A stretch of 64,000 bases of DNA from Terriglobia bacterium. GTDB lineage: Bacteria; Acidobacteriota; Terriglobia; Bryobacterales; UBA6623. This document shows positions 34,972 through 44,847 of the stretch, one piece after another (position 1 is the stretch's first letter; each line of letters starts with the position of its first letter). The DNA lies in contig VXMF01000055.1 in NCBI GenBank assembly GCA_009841225.1, positions 1 to 64,000 of the forward strand, given 5' to 3'. Position numbers and translations under genes: made by a program. The notes beneath the pieces are model-generated. The model was not told the DNA's origin. It saw only the letters and a list, made by a program, of their open reading frames with translations, and searched no databases.

Positions 34972-36507
34972 TCACTCGTAGGCTGGCTCGGTCACCCCGT
35001 AGGTCTTCCGCAATCGTCCAAGCTCTTTCTTCAACTCGGCGGTAACGCTCTCCATCCCTGCTTGGCCGTAGACGCTCTGCGTCTCCTCTGGATTGCGTTC
35101 GAGGTCAAAGAGCTCCCACTCGTCGCTTTCGTAGAACCGGATCAGCTTGTATCGGTGGGTCCTGACCCCCTCGTGTGCCGGAACGCCGTGCGCGACCTGG
35201 CTCTCGTAGTAGTGGTAATAGAACGAGTCGCGCCAATTCCTCGGAACATTGTCCTGCAATAGCGGCACCAGACTGCGACCCTGCATGTCCGGCGGAACGT
35301 CTACGCCGGCGATTTCCAGAAATGTCTCGGCGTAGTCCAGGTTCGAAACCAACTCGCGGCTGGTCGAACCGGGCTTGACAACCCCCGGCCAGCGCACCAC
35401 CAGCGGCGTCCTCAGCGACTCCCGATACATCCAGCGCTTATCGAACCAGCCATGCTCGCCTAGGTAGAAACCCTGATCCGAGCTATAGATGACGACCGTG
35501 TTCTCAGCCAATCCCGTCTCGTCGAGGTAGCGCAGGATCCTGCCGATGTTGTCATCCACGGAGGCGATGCAGCGCAAGTAGTCCTTGATATAGCGTTGGT
35601 ACTTCCAGCGGATCAGGTCCTTCCCTTGGAGGTTTGCCTTCTGCATCGCCTCGTTCTTGGGGCCGTAGACGGCATCCCACATCGCCTTTTGCGCCGGGGT
35701 CAGCCGCCCGTAGCTGTTCATCCACTGCCGCAGCACGCGGTCGTCCTCCGGCGTGTCGGGCGGAGGATTGATCTTCAGGTCATGCGCGGAGACCATGTGG
35801 CGGCCGATCTCCATCCGGTTGGCCGCTGCTGGCGAAGCCCGTCCCGAGTAGTCGTCGAACAGCGTGGGCGGCTCCCAAATGTGCTGTCCGTCGTAAAGAG
35901 AGAGGTGTTCCGGGCCGGGCATCCAATTGCGGTGGGGCGCCTTGTGCTGGCTCATCAGCATGAAGGGCTTGTCTTGATCGCGCCGCTCCTTGAGCCACTC
36001 CAAGGAAAGGTCGGTGATGATGTCCGTCGTATATCCCTCGTGGCGCCGACGCGTGTCGTCCGGACCGGCCCGCATGTCAGGGTTGTAATAGGCACCTTGG
36101 CCCGGTAGGACCTCCCAAGCGTCAAATCCGGTGGGAGCCGTCTTGAGGTGCCACTTGCCGAAAATGGCGGTCTGGTAGCCCGCCGCTTGCAACAGCTTCG
36201 GAAACGTCTGCTGCGAGCCGTCGAAGCGCAGGCGGTTGTCTAGGACGCCATTGAGATGGCTGTACTTCCCCGTCAGAATCACTGCGCGGCTCGGCGCGCA
36301 GATCGAGTTCGTGACCAGGGCCCGGTCGAAGCGCATGCCCTCACGGGCGATCCGGTCGATGTTCGGGGTGTGGTTGATCATCGATCCATAGGCACTGATC
36401 GCCTGATAGGCGTGATCGTCCGTGAAGATGAAGATGATGTTCGGCTTGTCGGTCGCAAAAGACAGCGATGGCGCAAGGGCCAAGGCAATCGTGGCAAGGA
36501 TTCGCAT
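34972..36507 (-). CDS. Exported sulfatase, paralogue of the one at 16210
   Basis: Formylglycine sulfatase of 511 residues. The start at 36507 opens directly into a signal peptide ([18 protein letters not shown]); the longer frame from 36597 adds 30 residues before it. Sites: [10 protein letters not shown] (metal), [15 protein letters not shown] at Cys70, [27 protein letters not shown]. Long shared blocks with 16210-17670 include the GKYSH signature, KWHLK..PTGFD and VLPGQG. It carries an extra ~40-residue segment around [18 protein letters not shown]. The pattern is close to N-sulfoglucosamine and GlcNAc-6-O-sulfatase-type enzymes, but substrate assignment is inference. Confidence 0.92.
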   Translation of the reverse strand: MRILATIALALAPSLSFATDKPNIIFIFTDDHAYQAISAYGSMINHTPNIDRIAREGMRFDRALVTNSICAPSRAVILTGKYSHLNGVLDNRLRFDGSQQTFPKLLQAAGYQTAIFGKWHLKTAPTGFDAWEVLPGQGAYYNPDMRAGPDDTRRRHEGYTTDIITDLSLEWLKERRDQDKPFMLMSQHKAPHRNWMPGPEHLSLYDGQHIWEPPTLFDDYSGRASPAAANRMEIGRHMVSAHDLKINPPPDTPEDDRVLRQWMNSYGRLTPAQKAMWDAVYGPKNEAMQKANLQGKDLIRWKYQRYIKDYLRCIASVDDNIGRILRYLDETGLAENTVVIYSSDQGFYLGEHGWFDKRWMYRESLRTPLVVRWPGVVKPGSTSRELVSNLDYAETFLEIAGVDVPPDMQGRSLVPLLQDNVPRNWRDSFYYHYYESQVAHGVPAHEGVRTHRYKLIRFYESDEWELFDLERNPEETQSVYGQAGMESVTAELKKELGRLRKTYGVTEPAYE

Positions 36508-36669
36508 ATCGCTGTGAATTCTACCGAATTGCCGGTCTTCGGGGCACGCCGCGCGGTGACTCGTGGTTGCTGACGGCACCTGTGTGAACCAATCCACGCG
36601 GGTTGCAACTCGTGGGATCGCGCCTCCTCGTGAGCACTTCGACCCGCTGTCTCAATACAATGGGCAGAA

Positions 36670-37359
36670 GTGAGCGACGTGCTCATCGAAGTGCGGGACT
36701 TGTCATTCCGCTACCCTGACGGGTCTGAGGCCCTGCGCGGCGTGAGCTTCGTACTGCGCAGGTCCGAGACCGTCGCCATCCTAGGTGCCAACGGTTCGGG
36801 GAAGACGACCTTTCTGAACCATCTGGTCGGCCTGCTCCACGGCACCGGCTCAGTCCACGTTTGCGGCATGCCCGCCGAAGGTTCCAATCTCGCCGAGATC
36901 CGCCGCCGGGTCGGCATGCTATTTCAGGACTCGGACGACCAGATCTTCATGCCGACGATCGAGGAGGACGTGGCCTTCGGCCCGCTCAACCTAGGACTGG
37001 ACGAGGCGGCGGTGCGCGAGCGCGTCGATCGCTGCCTGCGGCAGGTCGGACTCAACGGCCAGCGCACGAGGCCCCCGCATCACCTCAGCGCCGGAGAGCG
37101 CCGCCGCGCCGCGCTCGCTGGCGTCCTCGCCACCGAGCCCGAGATCCTGCTGCTTGACGAGCCAGCGACGTTCTTGGACCCTCCCGGCAAGAGAAGCCTC
37201 GTGGAAACGCTGCGCTCCCTGCCCCAATCCAAGATACTCGTAACCCACGAAATCGGCCTCGCGGCCGCCCTAGCCGATCGCGCGGTGTTCTTCGAGGGCG
37301 GCCGCGTCGCTGCCGAAGGGAGCGTGGAAGACCTCGCGGCGCGCTTCGACTGGCGCTGA
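36670..37359 (+). CDS. CbiO/EcfA-like ABC transporter ATP-binding protein
   Basis: ATP-binding subunit of 229 residues, of the energy-coupling-factor type used for cobalt, nickel or vitamin uptake. Walker A is GANGSGKTT, the Q-loop MLFQDSDDQIF, the family-typical VAFGPLNLGL follows, the signature is LSAGERRRAALAG, Walker B ILLLDEPA and the H-loop LVTHE. The start is GTG at 36670. No membrane subunit (CbiM/CbiQ/EcfT-like) is encoded next to it: the following gene is a reverse-strand sulfatase. It may serve a permease encoded elsewhere. A CobN-like gene lies 1.5 kb downstream, which is suggestive only. Confidence 0.9.
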   Translation: MSDVLIEVRDLSFRYPDGSEALRGVSFVLRRSETVAILGANGSGKTTFLNHLVGLLHGTGSVHVCGMPAEGSNLAEIRRRVGMLFQDSDDQIFMPTIEEDVAFGPLNLGLDEAAVRERVDRCLRQVGLNGQRTRPPHHLSAGERRRAALAGVLATEPEILLLDEPATFLDPPGKRSLVETLRSLPQSKILVTHEIGLAAALADRAVFFEGGRVAAEGSVEDLAARFDWR

Positions 37360-37367
37360 ACCCGCCA

Positions 37368-38801
37368 CTACCGGTCTGCCAGCCTTGGCGAGGGATGCTG
37401 GGCACCCATTCGGTCCCACCACGCCTCAAGCCGCTTCGTGAGTGCCGCTGCAATCTCCGGAGTCTCGCCAGCGAGATTGCGTTGTTCGCCGAGGTCGTCA
37501 GCCAGGTTGTAGAGTTCGACGCGCGAATCTTCGTAGTAGCGCAATAACTTCCAGTGCCCCACGCGCAGCGCGCTCACGGGAGACGTGGTGGCGTAATAGT
37601 GCGGATAGTGAAAGTACAGCGCCGCCCGGTCAGGGACGCGGTCAGGGTCCTTGAGCAGAGGCATCAGGTCAATGCCGTCCACGGTTCGGTTGTACTCACG
37701 GTCGCCAGGCAGGCCAGCTGCCGACAGGATCGTGCGGTAGTAGTCGATGCTGCTGATGGGAACGTCAGTCTCGGTCCCGGGCCGCGTGACGCCGGGCCAG
37801 CGGATAACGGCCGGCACGCGGATCCCGCCCTCGTAGAGCGATCCCTTACCCGAGCGCAGCGGTGTGTTGTCGGTGACCTGCATCCCGTCGAACCTGTTGA
37901 TGTACCCGCCGTTGTCTGAGGTAAGGATGACCAAGGTGCTATCGGACACACCGAGATCGTCCAGTGCGTCGAGCACCCTGCCCACGTTCTCGTCGAGAGC
38001 ATGGACCATCGCGGCGTAGTGTGGGTTGCGGTGCAGCATGCCTTCCCGAATTCTCTGCCGGTAGCGTTCCACGACCGCAGGCTTGCCTTCGATAGGCGTG
38101 TGCACGGTGTGGAACGCCAAGTGCATGAAGAAGGGCTTGCCGCGCTCGGTTCGCAGAATCCGAATGGCCTCCGACGTGAGCCGATCTGTCAGATATTCGC
38201 CTGCTTGGCCGCCGCCAAGGTGGGGCACGTATCGTAGCCCCGAAAACGTCTGCGATCCGCTGTAAGGGTAGAAGAACGTCTGCGGGGCTCCCCACAACGT
38301 GCCGCCGACGTTGTAGTCAAAACCCTGCGTCTGCGGGTAGTACTCGGCCGTCCCCAGATGCCACTTGCCTACGTGCGCTGTCATGTATCCGGCCTCGTGT
38401 AGGACCTCTGCAATGGTGACTTCGTCGTGGGGCAAGCTGTCCCGCGTGATTGGCGGGAGCAAGGGCCGGTCGAGGGGCGGTCGCTTGGCGGCTTCCCGCC
38501 ATATCGTCATGTGCAATTTCGCCGGGTGCTTGCCGGTCATGATGGACGCCCGCGTGGGACTGCATACAGGCGACGCTGAGTACGCGTTGGTAAAGCGCAT
38601 GCCTTGGTCGGCCAGCGCATCGATGTGCGGCGTGTGGTGCAGGTCAGAGCCGTACCCCTCCAGATCCGTCCACCCCATGTCGTCGACCAAGATGAAGAGG
38701 ACATTGGGCCGCTCTTGCGCGCCCGCCCACGACACCAACAGGAATGCAGGCAGGGCGCTGCGCAAGCAGCTCTTGATAACGCTTGTGAAGTCAGTTCGCA
38801 T
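37368..38801 (-). CDS. Exported arylsulfatase A-type sulfatase
   Basis: Formylglycine sulfatase of 477 residues with a signal peptide (SALPAFLLVSWAGAQ). Sites: VLFILVDDMGWTDLEGYG (metal), CSPTRASIMTGKHP at Cys80, HVGKWHLGTAEYYP, LTSDNGGYIN and KGSLYEGGIRVP. The overall pattern is arylsulfatase A-like, closest in this window to 20200-21648. Its stop codon is only 8 bases from the stop of the convergent ATPase gene, so any terminator must overlap coding sequence. Confidence 0.92.
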   Translation of the reverse strand: MRTDFTSVIKSCLRSALPAFLLVSWAGAQERPNVLFILVDDMGWTDLEGYGSDLHHTPHIDALADQGMRFTNAYSASPVCSPTRASIMTGKHPAKLHMTIWREAAKRPPLDRPLLPPITRDSLPHDEVTIAEVLHEAGYMTAHVGKWHLGTAEYYPQTQGFDYNVGGTLWGAPQTFFYPYSGSQTFSGLRYVPHLGGGQAGEYLTDRLTSEAIRILRTERGKPFFMHLAFHTVHTPIEGKPAVVERYRQRIREGMLHRNPHYAAMVHALDENVGRVLDALDDLGVSDSTLVILTSDNGGYINRFDGMQVTDNTPLRSGKGSLYEGGIRVPAVIRWPGVTRPGTETDVPISSIDYYRTILSAAGLPGDREYNRTVDGIDLMPLLKDPDRVPDRAALYFHYPHYYATTSPVSALRVGHWKLLRYYEDSRVELYNLADDLGEQRNLAGETPEIAAALTKRLEAWWDRMGAQHPSPRLADR

Positions 38802-38897
38802 GGCTCAAGTTTGGAATCGGCCAGAATCTCGCGGGGGCGGCACTAGCTAGAATAAGGGTTCGGCGGCATCCCTCCTGGGCTCCGCGCTCAGAGCCCT

Positions 38898-41800
38898 ATG
38901 CCACTGCCCTTCCCTAGATCGCGCAGAGCGCTTTGGTTACTCGGCTTGGCGTTCGCCGTCCTGGCCTCGGTCGGAGTGTACCTAAACTCTCGGCCCGACA
39001 TCCTGTTCCTCGGCTTCCCCAGCATGTACCGCTTCTTGCTGGCGGAAAGCGCCAGCCAAAGCGGCGTGCGATACCACTATTGGAGTCCGGAGAAGTTGGA
39101 CAACCCCAAAGCGGGCCAGCCGGATTTCAGCCGATACACGGTGATCTATGTCAGCGGCCGGCGCTCCGATCCGCTGAGCCGGCCGGTGCGCCACGCCCTT
39201 CAAGAGGCTGGAGAGTCCGGCTCCAAGGTGATCGTGCTGCCCGCCCATGACACGGCCCGGCTCGGCGTAGGGAACGCCGACTTCCAGACGGAAGACCGCT
39301 GGATCGACGACTACTGGCGGTTCGGCGGCGTGACCAACATGGCCCGTCTGCTGCAGACATCGGCTGCTCGCTACTCGGGCCGAGACGCCGAAATACTCCC
39401 GCCCGAGCCGACGCCGGACGATGGCTACTACCATCCCGATTCCCCGAACCTCTTCACCACAACCGCAGACTACGAGGGCTGGTACACACGCTCCGGCCGC
39501 TTCCAGCGAGGCAGTCCAAAGGCCTTGATCGACTTCGCCGACGGCTGGCGGCTGGGCATGAGTGAAGCAACCGATGCCATCGTGCGGGCGTTCGAAGATG
39601 GAGGCTTCAACACGGCTGCCATCTTCGGCACGGCCCAGGCCGCCCCCTTTGCGCTGGAGTACCGCCCCGACATATTGATCTCGCGCAAGCACGGGCGCTG
39701 GTGGCTCGGAGAGCAAGGCGTCGAAGTGCTGGAAGAAAGACTCGACATCCCGATCCTGCGAGGTCTCTCGCTGTTGTTCACCGGCGAGACGTTCGGCGAT
39801 TACCAGAAGACCCGTGCCGGCATCCGCGACGCCGGGCTGATCATGGGCGCGATGGTGCCTGAGTTGGACGGAGCGATTCAGCCAACCCTGATCGAGGGCT
39901 TGGATTCGGCATGGTACGGCCGCCGCTCCGAGGCCTTCCGCGCCGAGCGCATCGACTTGCTGGTGCAGCGGGCCCGGCGCTGGGTCCGCTTACGCAAGCT
40001 TGCCAATGCGGAGAAGAAAGTCGCGATCTTTTACGTGTCAGGAATCGGCAAGGGTCGAATCACCGCGGCCAGTCTCAACGTGCCGCGCAGTATGCTGCGC
40101 TTCCTGGCCGCACTGCGGCGAGACGGCTACGCGGTCTCTGACACACCATCGGACGAGCAGGCGTTGCTGACGGAGATGCTCGACAAGGGCCGCAATGTGA
40201 GTTCGGGGCGGCCGCGCGACTTGGACCGGCTAGCCGAACGCGAGGGCGTGCTGCTGCTCCCGGTAGATGGATACCTGAGTTGGTTCGAGGGACTGCCGGA
40301 AGCGATGCGGGCTGAGGTGATCGATTCCTTCGGGCCGCCACCGGGCGATCTGATGACTGTCGAACGGGACGGCCGGCAGTTTTTTGTTTTGCCCAAGCTT
40401 GACTACGGAAACGTGGTCGTGCTCCCCCAGCCTGTGCGCGGAGCTCAGATGGATGCCAAGCTTCAGCACAACGACAAGGTTCCCCCTCCTCACCAGTACC
40501 TTGCGGTGTATTGGTGGCTGCGCGAAGACTGGAGAGCCGACGCTATCGTTAACTACGGCACGCACGGCACGCATGAATTCTTGCCCGGACGCCCGCTCGG
40601 CCAATTGGCCGACGATTGGTCAGATCGCACGATTGGCCCGTTGCCCAACCTGTATGTCTATGTCATGGACAACGTAGGCGAGGCCCTGATCGCAAAGCGC
40701 CGAGGGGCGGCCGTGACGGTCAGCCACCAGATTCCGCCGGTGGAAGCCGCCGAACTCTCTGCAGGCGAGCCGAAGATCGCGTCTCTCTACCGCGCGTCCC
40801 GGCAGTTGCTGGATGCCGCGCCCGGCGCTCTCAAGGAACGCCTGCGAGAACAGGTCCGCACGATAGGCGCGGATCTCGGGATGGACCGCGACATCGACAC
40901 CGACTGGGCGATCGAGGCCCCTTCAGACGCCGAGGTGGAGAGGCTCGCGAACCACATCCACCTCATTAACGAAGACCGCATTCCGCTGGGCCTGCACGTG
41001 CACGGCCAGCCCAACACCCCGGACGAGCTAGCGCCGATGGTCACGGCCATGCTCAGCAAGGAACTCATGGCAGGTTCGCCATGCCGCCCGGGCGCGGATG
41101 CGACCTGCTCCACCCAAGCCCGCCAGCGAGCCGAGGCCGCAGTCCGCCGCGCCCTGGCTAGCGATGCCGCGGTTCCGGCCTTGGGAGCGCTCGGCCCCCA
41201 GGTCGAGAGGATCGGCGCTGCCCTTGCCCAAACTCCCAACGAGATCAGCCACACGCTAGGCGCTCTGGCGGGGGCATACGTGCCGCCCGGTGGCGGCGGC
41301 GATCCAGTGCGCAATCCTCAGGCACTGCCGACGGGCCGGAACCTGCACGGAATCAATCCCGCAGAAGTGCCGACCTCGGCCGCTTGGGAGATCGGCGTCA
41401 ACCTAGCGGAGGCACAGCTCAAAGCGGAATTCGAGCGTCTCGGGCGCTGGCCGAGGAAGATAGGCTTCACGCTGTGGAATACCGAACTGATCCGCCAGCA
41501 CGGCACCGACCTAGCGCATGTGATGCACCTGCTCGGGGTGCGCCCGATTTGGGACCACAACAACGTGGTGGAAGACGTGGAACTGATACCCAGCGCCGAG
41601 CTGGGGCGCCCGCGCGTGGACGTGGTGATCCAAGCGGCATCGCTATTTCGAGACACCTTTCCGGATCGGATGAAGCTTCTCGACAAGGCTGTCCGGCTGG
41701 CTGCAAGCGCAACAGACGGTGAGAACTACATCGCCGAGCACGCCGAAGAGGCCGAGCGCGAGCTCAAGCGATCCGGCATGGCCGCCAAGGATGCCAAGAC

Positions 41801-42803
41801 GCTGGCCGTGGCTCGCATCTTCAGCAACTCCGCGGGGGGTTACGGTACCGGCTTGGTCGGCGCTATTGAGCGCAGCGGCAGTTTCGAATCGTCGGAAGGG
41901 CTCACGGAGGCGTATCTTGCCAGGACCGGAGCCGTCTACACCGAAGGCTTCGAATGGGGCCGGCTTGCGCCGAACGCCTACCGCACGCACCTGCAGCACA
42001 CCGATGCTGTCACGCTGAGCCGCTCCACGAACGTGGTCGGTGCCCTGACACTGGACCATTACTTCGAGTACCTCGGGGGCATGACCATGGCCGTGCGCGA
42101 CACGACCGGCAGTGCTCCCGAAACCTACCTAGCGGACGTGCGCGATGCCTACCAGCCCCGCGTGGAGACAGTACGGGAAGCGTTAGTTCGCGGGCTGCGC
42201 GGCAAGTTCTGGAATCCCAAGTGGATCGATGCCCTGAAGGCCGAAGGCTTTTCCGGGGCCGTGGAAATGGCTCAGACGGCGACCAACCTGTTCGGCTGGC
42301 AGGTCACCAAGCCGGAAGCGGTCGGCAGCGAGGCTTGGCAGAATGTTCACGCGATCTACGTGGACGACTCGCTGGGCTTGGAACTGCCGCAATGGTTCGA
42401 CGCGAACAACCCGTTCGCCTTCCAAGAAATGATGGCTGTTATGCTCGAGTCGGCGCGCAAAGGATATTGGAACGCCCAACCCGACACCCTCAACTCGCTG
42501 GCACTGGAATACGCCCGCTCGCTGGAGCGCCACGGCGCATCGGGTAGCCCGCGCACGACGGGAAACCGTCCGTTCGAAGAATTTGTCGAGGTGCTGGTCG
42601 CGGCATCCGCCGAGCCGGATCTGATCTCGGCGCTGCGCGAAGAACTCAGGGATGGCTCCAGCCCGCGCGTGGAGGGTCGCAGACTGGTCGAACACGCGGG
42701 GCCGAGTGCTTCTGACGGCTTAAGCGTTAGCGCGCAGACTGCTCTGGCTGCAGTTTTTCTACTGCTGGGAGTGTTCGCGCTAGGCTGGCGTCGCCTGCGC
42801 TAG
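38898..42803 (+). CDS. Membrane-anchored CobN/BchH-like chelatase subunit
   Basis: Large (1301-residue) member of the CobN/Mg-chelatase subunit H superfamily, which handles metal in tetrapyrroles. An N-terminal hydrophobic segment (residues ~11-27, LWLLGLAFAVLASVGVYL) and a C-terminal one (~1280-1296, LAAVFLLLGVFALGW, followed by RRLR) suggest anchoring at both ends, with the catalytic body probably periplasmic. The family centre is seen as NYGTHGTHEFLPGR (residues ~552-565), then LPNLYVYVMDNVGE and AKRRGAAVTVSHQ. Soluble CobN works with CobS and CobT, which are absent here. Double-anchored CobN-like proteins include HmuS-type heme dechelatases of Bacteroidetes, so heme or cobamide metal removal is an alternative to cobalt insertion. 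Confidence 0.85.
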   Translation: MPLPFPRSRRALWLLGLAFAVLASVGVYLNSRPDILFLGFPSMYRFLLAESASQSGVRYHYWSPEKLDNPKAGQPDFSRYTVIYVSGRRSDPLSRPVRHALQEAGESGSKVIVLPAHDTARLGVGNADFQTEDRWIDDYWRFGGVTNMARLLQTSAARYSGRDAEILPPEPTPDDGYYHPDSPNLFTTTADYEGWYTRSGRFQRGSPKALIDFADGWRLGMSEATDAIVRAFEDGGFNTAAIFGTAQAAPFALEYRPDILISRKHGRWWLGEQGVEVLEERLDIPILRGLSLLFTGETFGDYQKTRAGIRDAGLIMGAMVPELDGAIQPTLIEGLDSAWYGRRSEAFRAERIDLLVQRARRWVRLRKLANAEKKVAIFYVSGIGKGRITAASLNVPRSMLRFLAALRRDGYAVSDTPSDEQALLTEMLDKGRNVSSGRPRDLDRLAEREGVLLLPVDGYLSWFEGLPEAMRAEVIDSFGPPPGDLMTVERDGRQFFVLPKLDYGNVVVLPQPVRGAQMDAKLQHNDKVPPPHQYLAVYWWLREDWRADAIVNYGTHGTHEFLPGRPLGQLADDWSDRTIGPLPNLYVYVMDNVGEALIAKRRGAAVTVSHQIPPVEAAELSAGEPKIASLYRASRQLLDAAPGALKERLREQVRTIGADLGMDRDIDTDWAIEAPSDAEVERLANHIHLINEDRIPLGLHVHGQPNTPDELAPMVTAMLSKELMAGSPCRPGADATCSTQARQRAEAAVRRALASDAAVPALGALGPQVERIGAALAQTPNEISHTLGALAGAYVPPGGGGDPVRNPQALPTGRNLHGINPAEVPTSAAWEIGVNLAEAQLKAEFERLGRWPRKIGFTLWNTELIRQHGTDLAHVMHLLGVRPIWDHNNVVEDVELIPSAELGRPRVDVVIQAASLFRDTFPDRMKLLDKAVRLAASATDGENYIAEHAEEAERELKRSGMAAKDAKTLAVARIFSNSAGGYGTGLVGAIERSGSFESSEGLTEAYLARTGAVYTEGFEWGRLAPNAYRTHLQHTDAVTLSRSTNVVGALTLDHYFEYLGGMTMAVRDTTGSAPETYLADVRDAYQPRVETVREALVRGLRGKFWNPKWIDALKAEGFSGAVEMAQTATNLFGWQVTKPEAVGSEAWQNVHAIYVDDSLGLELPQWFDANNPFAFQEMMAVMLESARKGYWNAQPDTLNSLALEYARSLERHGASGSPRTTGNRPFEEFVEVLVAASAEPDLISALREELRDGSSPRVEGRRLVEHAGPSASDGLSVSAQTALAAVFLLLGVFALGWRRLR

Positions 42804-42907
42804 CGCGCGGGTCGGGCTCCACAGCGCGATTGCTATACTGCGCTTAAGCCGCTAGAGCGCTGCCTCCGTGAGCCGTCAAGTCGGCGGTTCGGTTGGCGGT
42901 TGGAATC

Positions 42908-44269
42908 GTGCCGAAGACCTTCTACATCGAGACTTTTGGCTGTCAGATGAACGTGCATGACAGCGAGAAGGTGCGCGGCATGCTCGAAACGCGCGGCTAT
43001 TCCAAGGTGCCGACGCCCGACGAGGCTGGCATGCTGCTCTACAACACCTGCAGCATTCGAGACAAGGCCGAGCAGAAGGTCTTCTCGCGGCTGGCGGGCC
43101 TCAAACGCAAGGTCGGCGGCAAGACGGTCGGCGTCTTAGGCTGCGTGGCGCAACACAATGGCGAGGATATCTTCGACCACGCCCCGCACGTCGATTTTGT
43201 ATGCGGGTCGGCCAGCTACACCTCCCTGCCCGCGATCTTGGACCGCGTCGAGGCGGGCGAATCACGCGTCACCGGACTGGCGCTGGACACCGACGAAACC
43301 TTTGACGTCCCATCCGTGGAGCGCGACCGCCCGTACAGCGCCTACATCACGATCATCGAAGGCTGCGACAAGGAATGCACCTACTGCGTCGTGCCCTTCA
43401 CCCGGGGGCCGGAAAGAAGCCGTGCCAGTGAATCGGTGATGCGCGAAGCCAGGGACCTCGAAGCCCGTGGGTATACCGAGATCACGCTGCTCGGGCAGAC
43501 AGTAAACAGCTACCGGGACCCCTCTCCGGCGGGCTGGAGCTTCGCGAGATTGCTGGACGAGATTGGCCGGCTGCCACGCATCCGGCGGGTGCGGTTCACC
43601 ACATCGCACCCGGCCGACTTCACGCCCGACATCGTGCAGGCCATTGATCGCAACGAGTCGCTCTGTGACTGGGTCCACTTGCCGGTCCAGTCAGGATCCA
43701 CTGATGTCTTGCGGGGCATGCAGCGAACGTACAGCCGGGACGAGTATTTGCGCTGCATCGACATGCTCAAGGGCGCCGATCGCACGATCGAGCTGAGCAC
43801 CGACATCATCGTCGGATTTCCGGGCGAGACCGAGCGGGATTTCGAAAAGACCCTCTCCCTGCTCGACGAGGTTCAGTACGCCTCGGTCTTCTCGTTCAAG
43901 TACTCGCCTCGACGGGGAACCGCAGCAGCGGAGATGCCGCAGGTGCCTGAAGAAGAAAAGAGCCGCCGCCTGCTGGTACTCCAAGAACACCAGCGCCGCA
44001 TTCAGCTCCGGCGCAACACGGCTCTCATCGGAGGGCTGCAAGAAGCACTGGTCGAGGGCCGCAAGGAGCGCTTCGACCAGTGGGTGGGCAGGACAACCCA
44101 GAACCGGGTGCTCAACTTCACAGATCCGTCCGGCTTAGCCGGCGAGCGCGACCTCCGCGGCAGGTACTGCCAAGTGCGCGTGACTGCTTCGGGGCCAAAC
44201 TCGCTGGTGGGCGAGTTGGCGGATGCCGTGTCCCAACCGGGTTTCCAGGGGCTCCACATTCTCAACTAA
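42908..44269 (+). CDS. miaB: tRNA 2-methylthio-N6-isopentenyladenosine synthase MiaB
   Basis: Radical-SAM methylthiotransferase of 453 residues that adds a 2-methylthio group to i6A37 of tRNA. The N-terminal MTTase domain binds one cluster through the Cys of ETFGCQMN, YNTCSIRDKAE and LGCVAQ. The radical-SAM cluster motif is EGCDKECTYCVVPFTRG. A C-terminal TRAM domain closes the protein (from about EALVEGRKE). The GTG at 42908 places the first motif at the usual distance; a TTG at 42893 would add five residues. The next gene starts 10 bases after the stop, so the two are probably co-transcribed. Confidence 0.95.
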   Translation: MPKTFYIETFGCQMNVHDSEKVRGMLETRGYSKVPTPDEAGMLLYNTCSIRDKAEQKVFSRLAGLKRKVGGKTVGVLGCVAQHNGEDIFDHAPHVDFVCGSASYTSLPAILDRVEAGESRVTGLALDTDETFDVPSVERDRPYSAYITIIEGCDKECTYCVVPFTRGPERSRASESVMREARDLEARGYTEITLLGQTVNSYRDPSPAGWSFARLLDEIGRLPRIRRVRFTTSHPADFTPDIVQAIDRNESLCDWVHLPVQSGSTDVLRGMQRTYSRDEYLRCIDMLKGADRTIELSTDIIVGFPGETERDFEKTLSLLDEVQYASVFSFKYSPRRGTAAAEMPQVPEEEKSRRLLVLQEHQRRIQLRRNTALIGGLQEALVEGRKERFDQWVGRTTQNRVLNFTDPSGLAGERDLRGRYCQVRVTASGPNSLVGELADAVSQPGFQGLHILN

Positions 44270-44279
44270 GGGGGAAGCG

Positions 44280-44768
44280 ATGCGGGAAATCGAGATGCGA
44301 ATCTGTGGCCTGATGATGGATCCCATCACCAACATGCCCATCGTGGTGCTCAAGGATCTGCAGAACGAGACCGTGCTGCCGATCTGGATCGGCGTCTACG
44401 AGGCCAACGCCATCGCCTTGGAGATCGAGAAGGTCGCCACGCCCCGGCCGATGACGCATGACTTGGTGCGCAACATCCTGCTCGGCTTCGACGCCCAACT
44501 GCGCAAGGTTGTGGTCACGGAATTAAAGGACGACACCTTCTTCGCAGTGCTGTGGGTCGAGCGCGAAGGACAGCTCTACGGTATCGACTCGCGCCCGAGC
44601 GACGCGTTGGCACTGGCGCTGAGACTGGACTGCCCGATCTGGGTGACGGACGATGTGATCGCGTCCTCGAAGCTATCGCCTACGCTCAACGAGAAGGCGA
44701 ACAGCGAGGAACTCCGCAAGTGGCTCGAGAATCTCGGTGAAGAGGACCTCGGCGAGTACAAGATGTAG
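44280..44768 (+). CDS. Bifunctional nuclease (BFN/DUF151) family protein
   Basis: Protein of 162 residues matching the DUF151/BFN domain over its full length: MRICGLMMDPITNMPIVVL, LPIWIGVYEANAIALEIEKV, MTHDLVRNIL and IDSRPSDALALALRLDCPIW are all family hallmarks. Plant members have DNase and RNase activity; bacterial roles are largely unknown. The start at 44280 has AAGGGGGAA directly upstream. A short charged tail (KANSEELRKWLENLGEEDLG) ends the protein. Proximity to miaB suggests an RNA-related task, which is inference. Confidence 0.93.
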   Translation: MREIEMRICGLMMDPITNMPIVVLKDLQNETVLPIWIGVYEANAIALEIEKVATPRPMTHDLVRNILLGFDAQLRKVVVTELKDDTFFAVLWVEREGQLYGIDSRPSDALALALRLDCPIWVTDDVIASSKLSPTLNEKANSEELRKWLENLGEEDLGEYKM

Positions 44769-44847
44769 CTCAGCCACATCGCGGCTAGCGATCGCGAAGA
44801 GATCTCCGGGGAGCCCCAAGGCCCCTGAACTGTTGCGAGGCGATGCC

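Noticed and set aside
38898-42803. Reading the CobN-like gene as part of aerobic cobalamin biosynthesis
   Set aside because: No other cobalamin gene is present, CobS and CobT are absent and the protein has membrane anchors at both ends.
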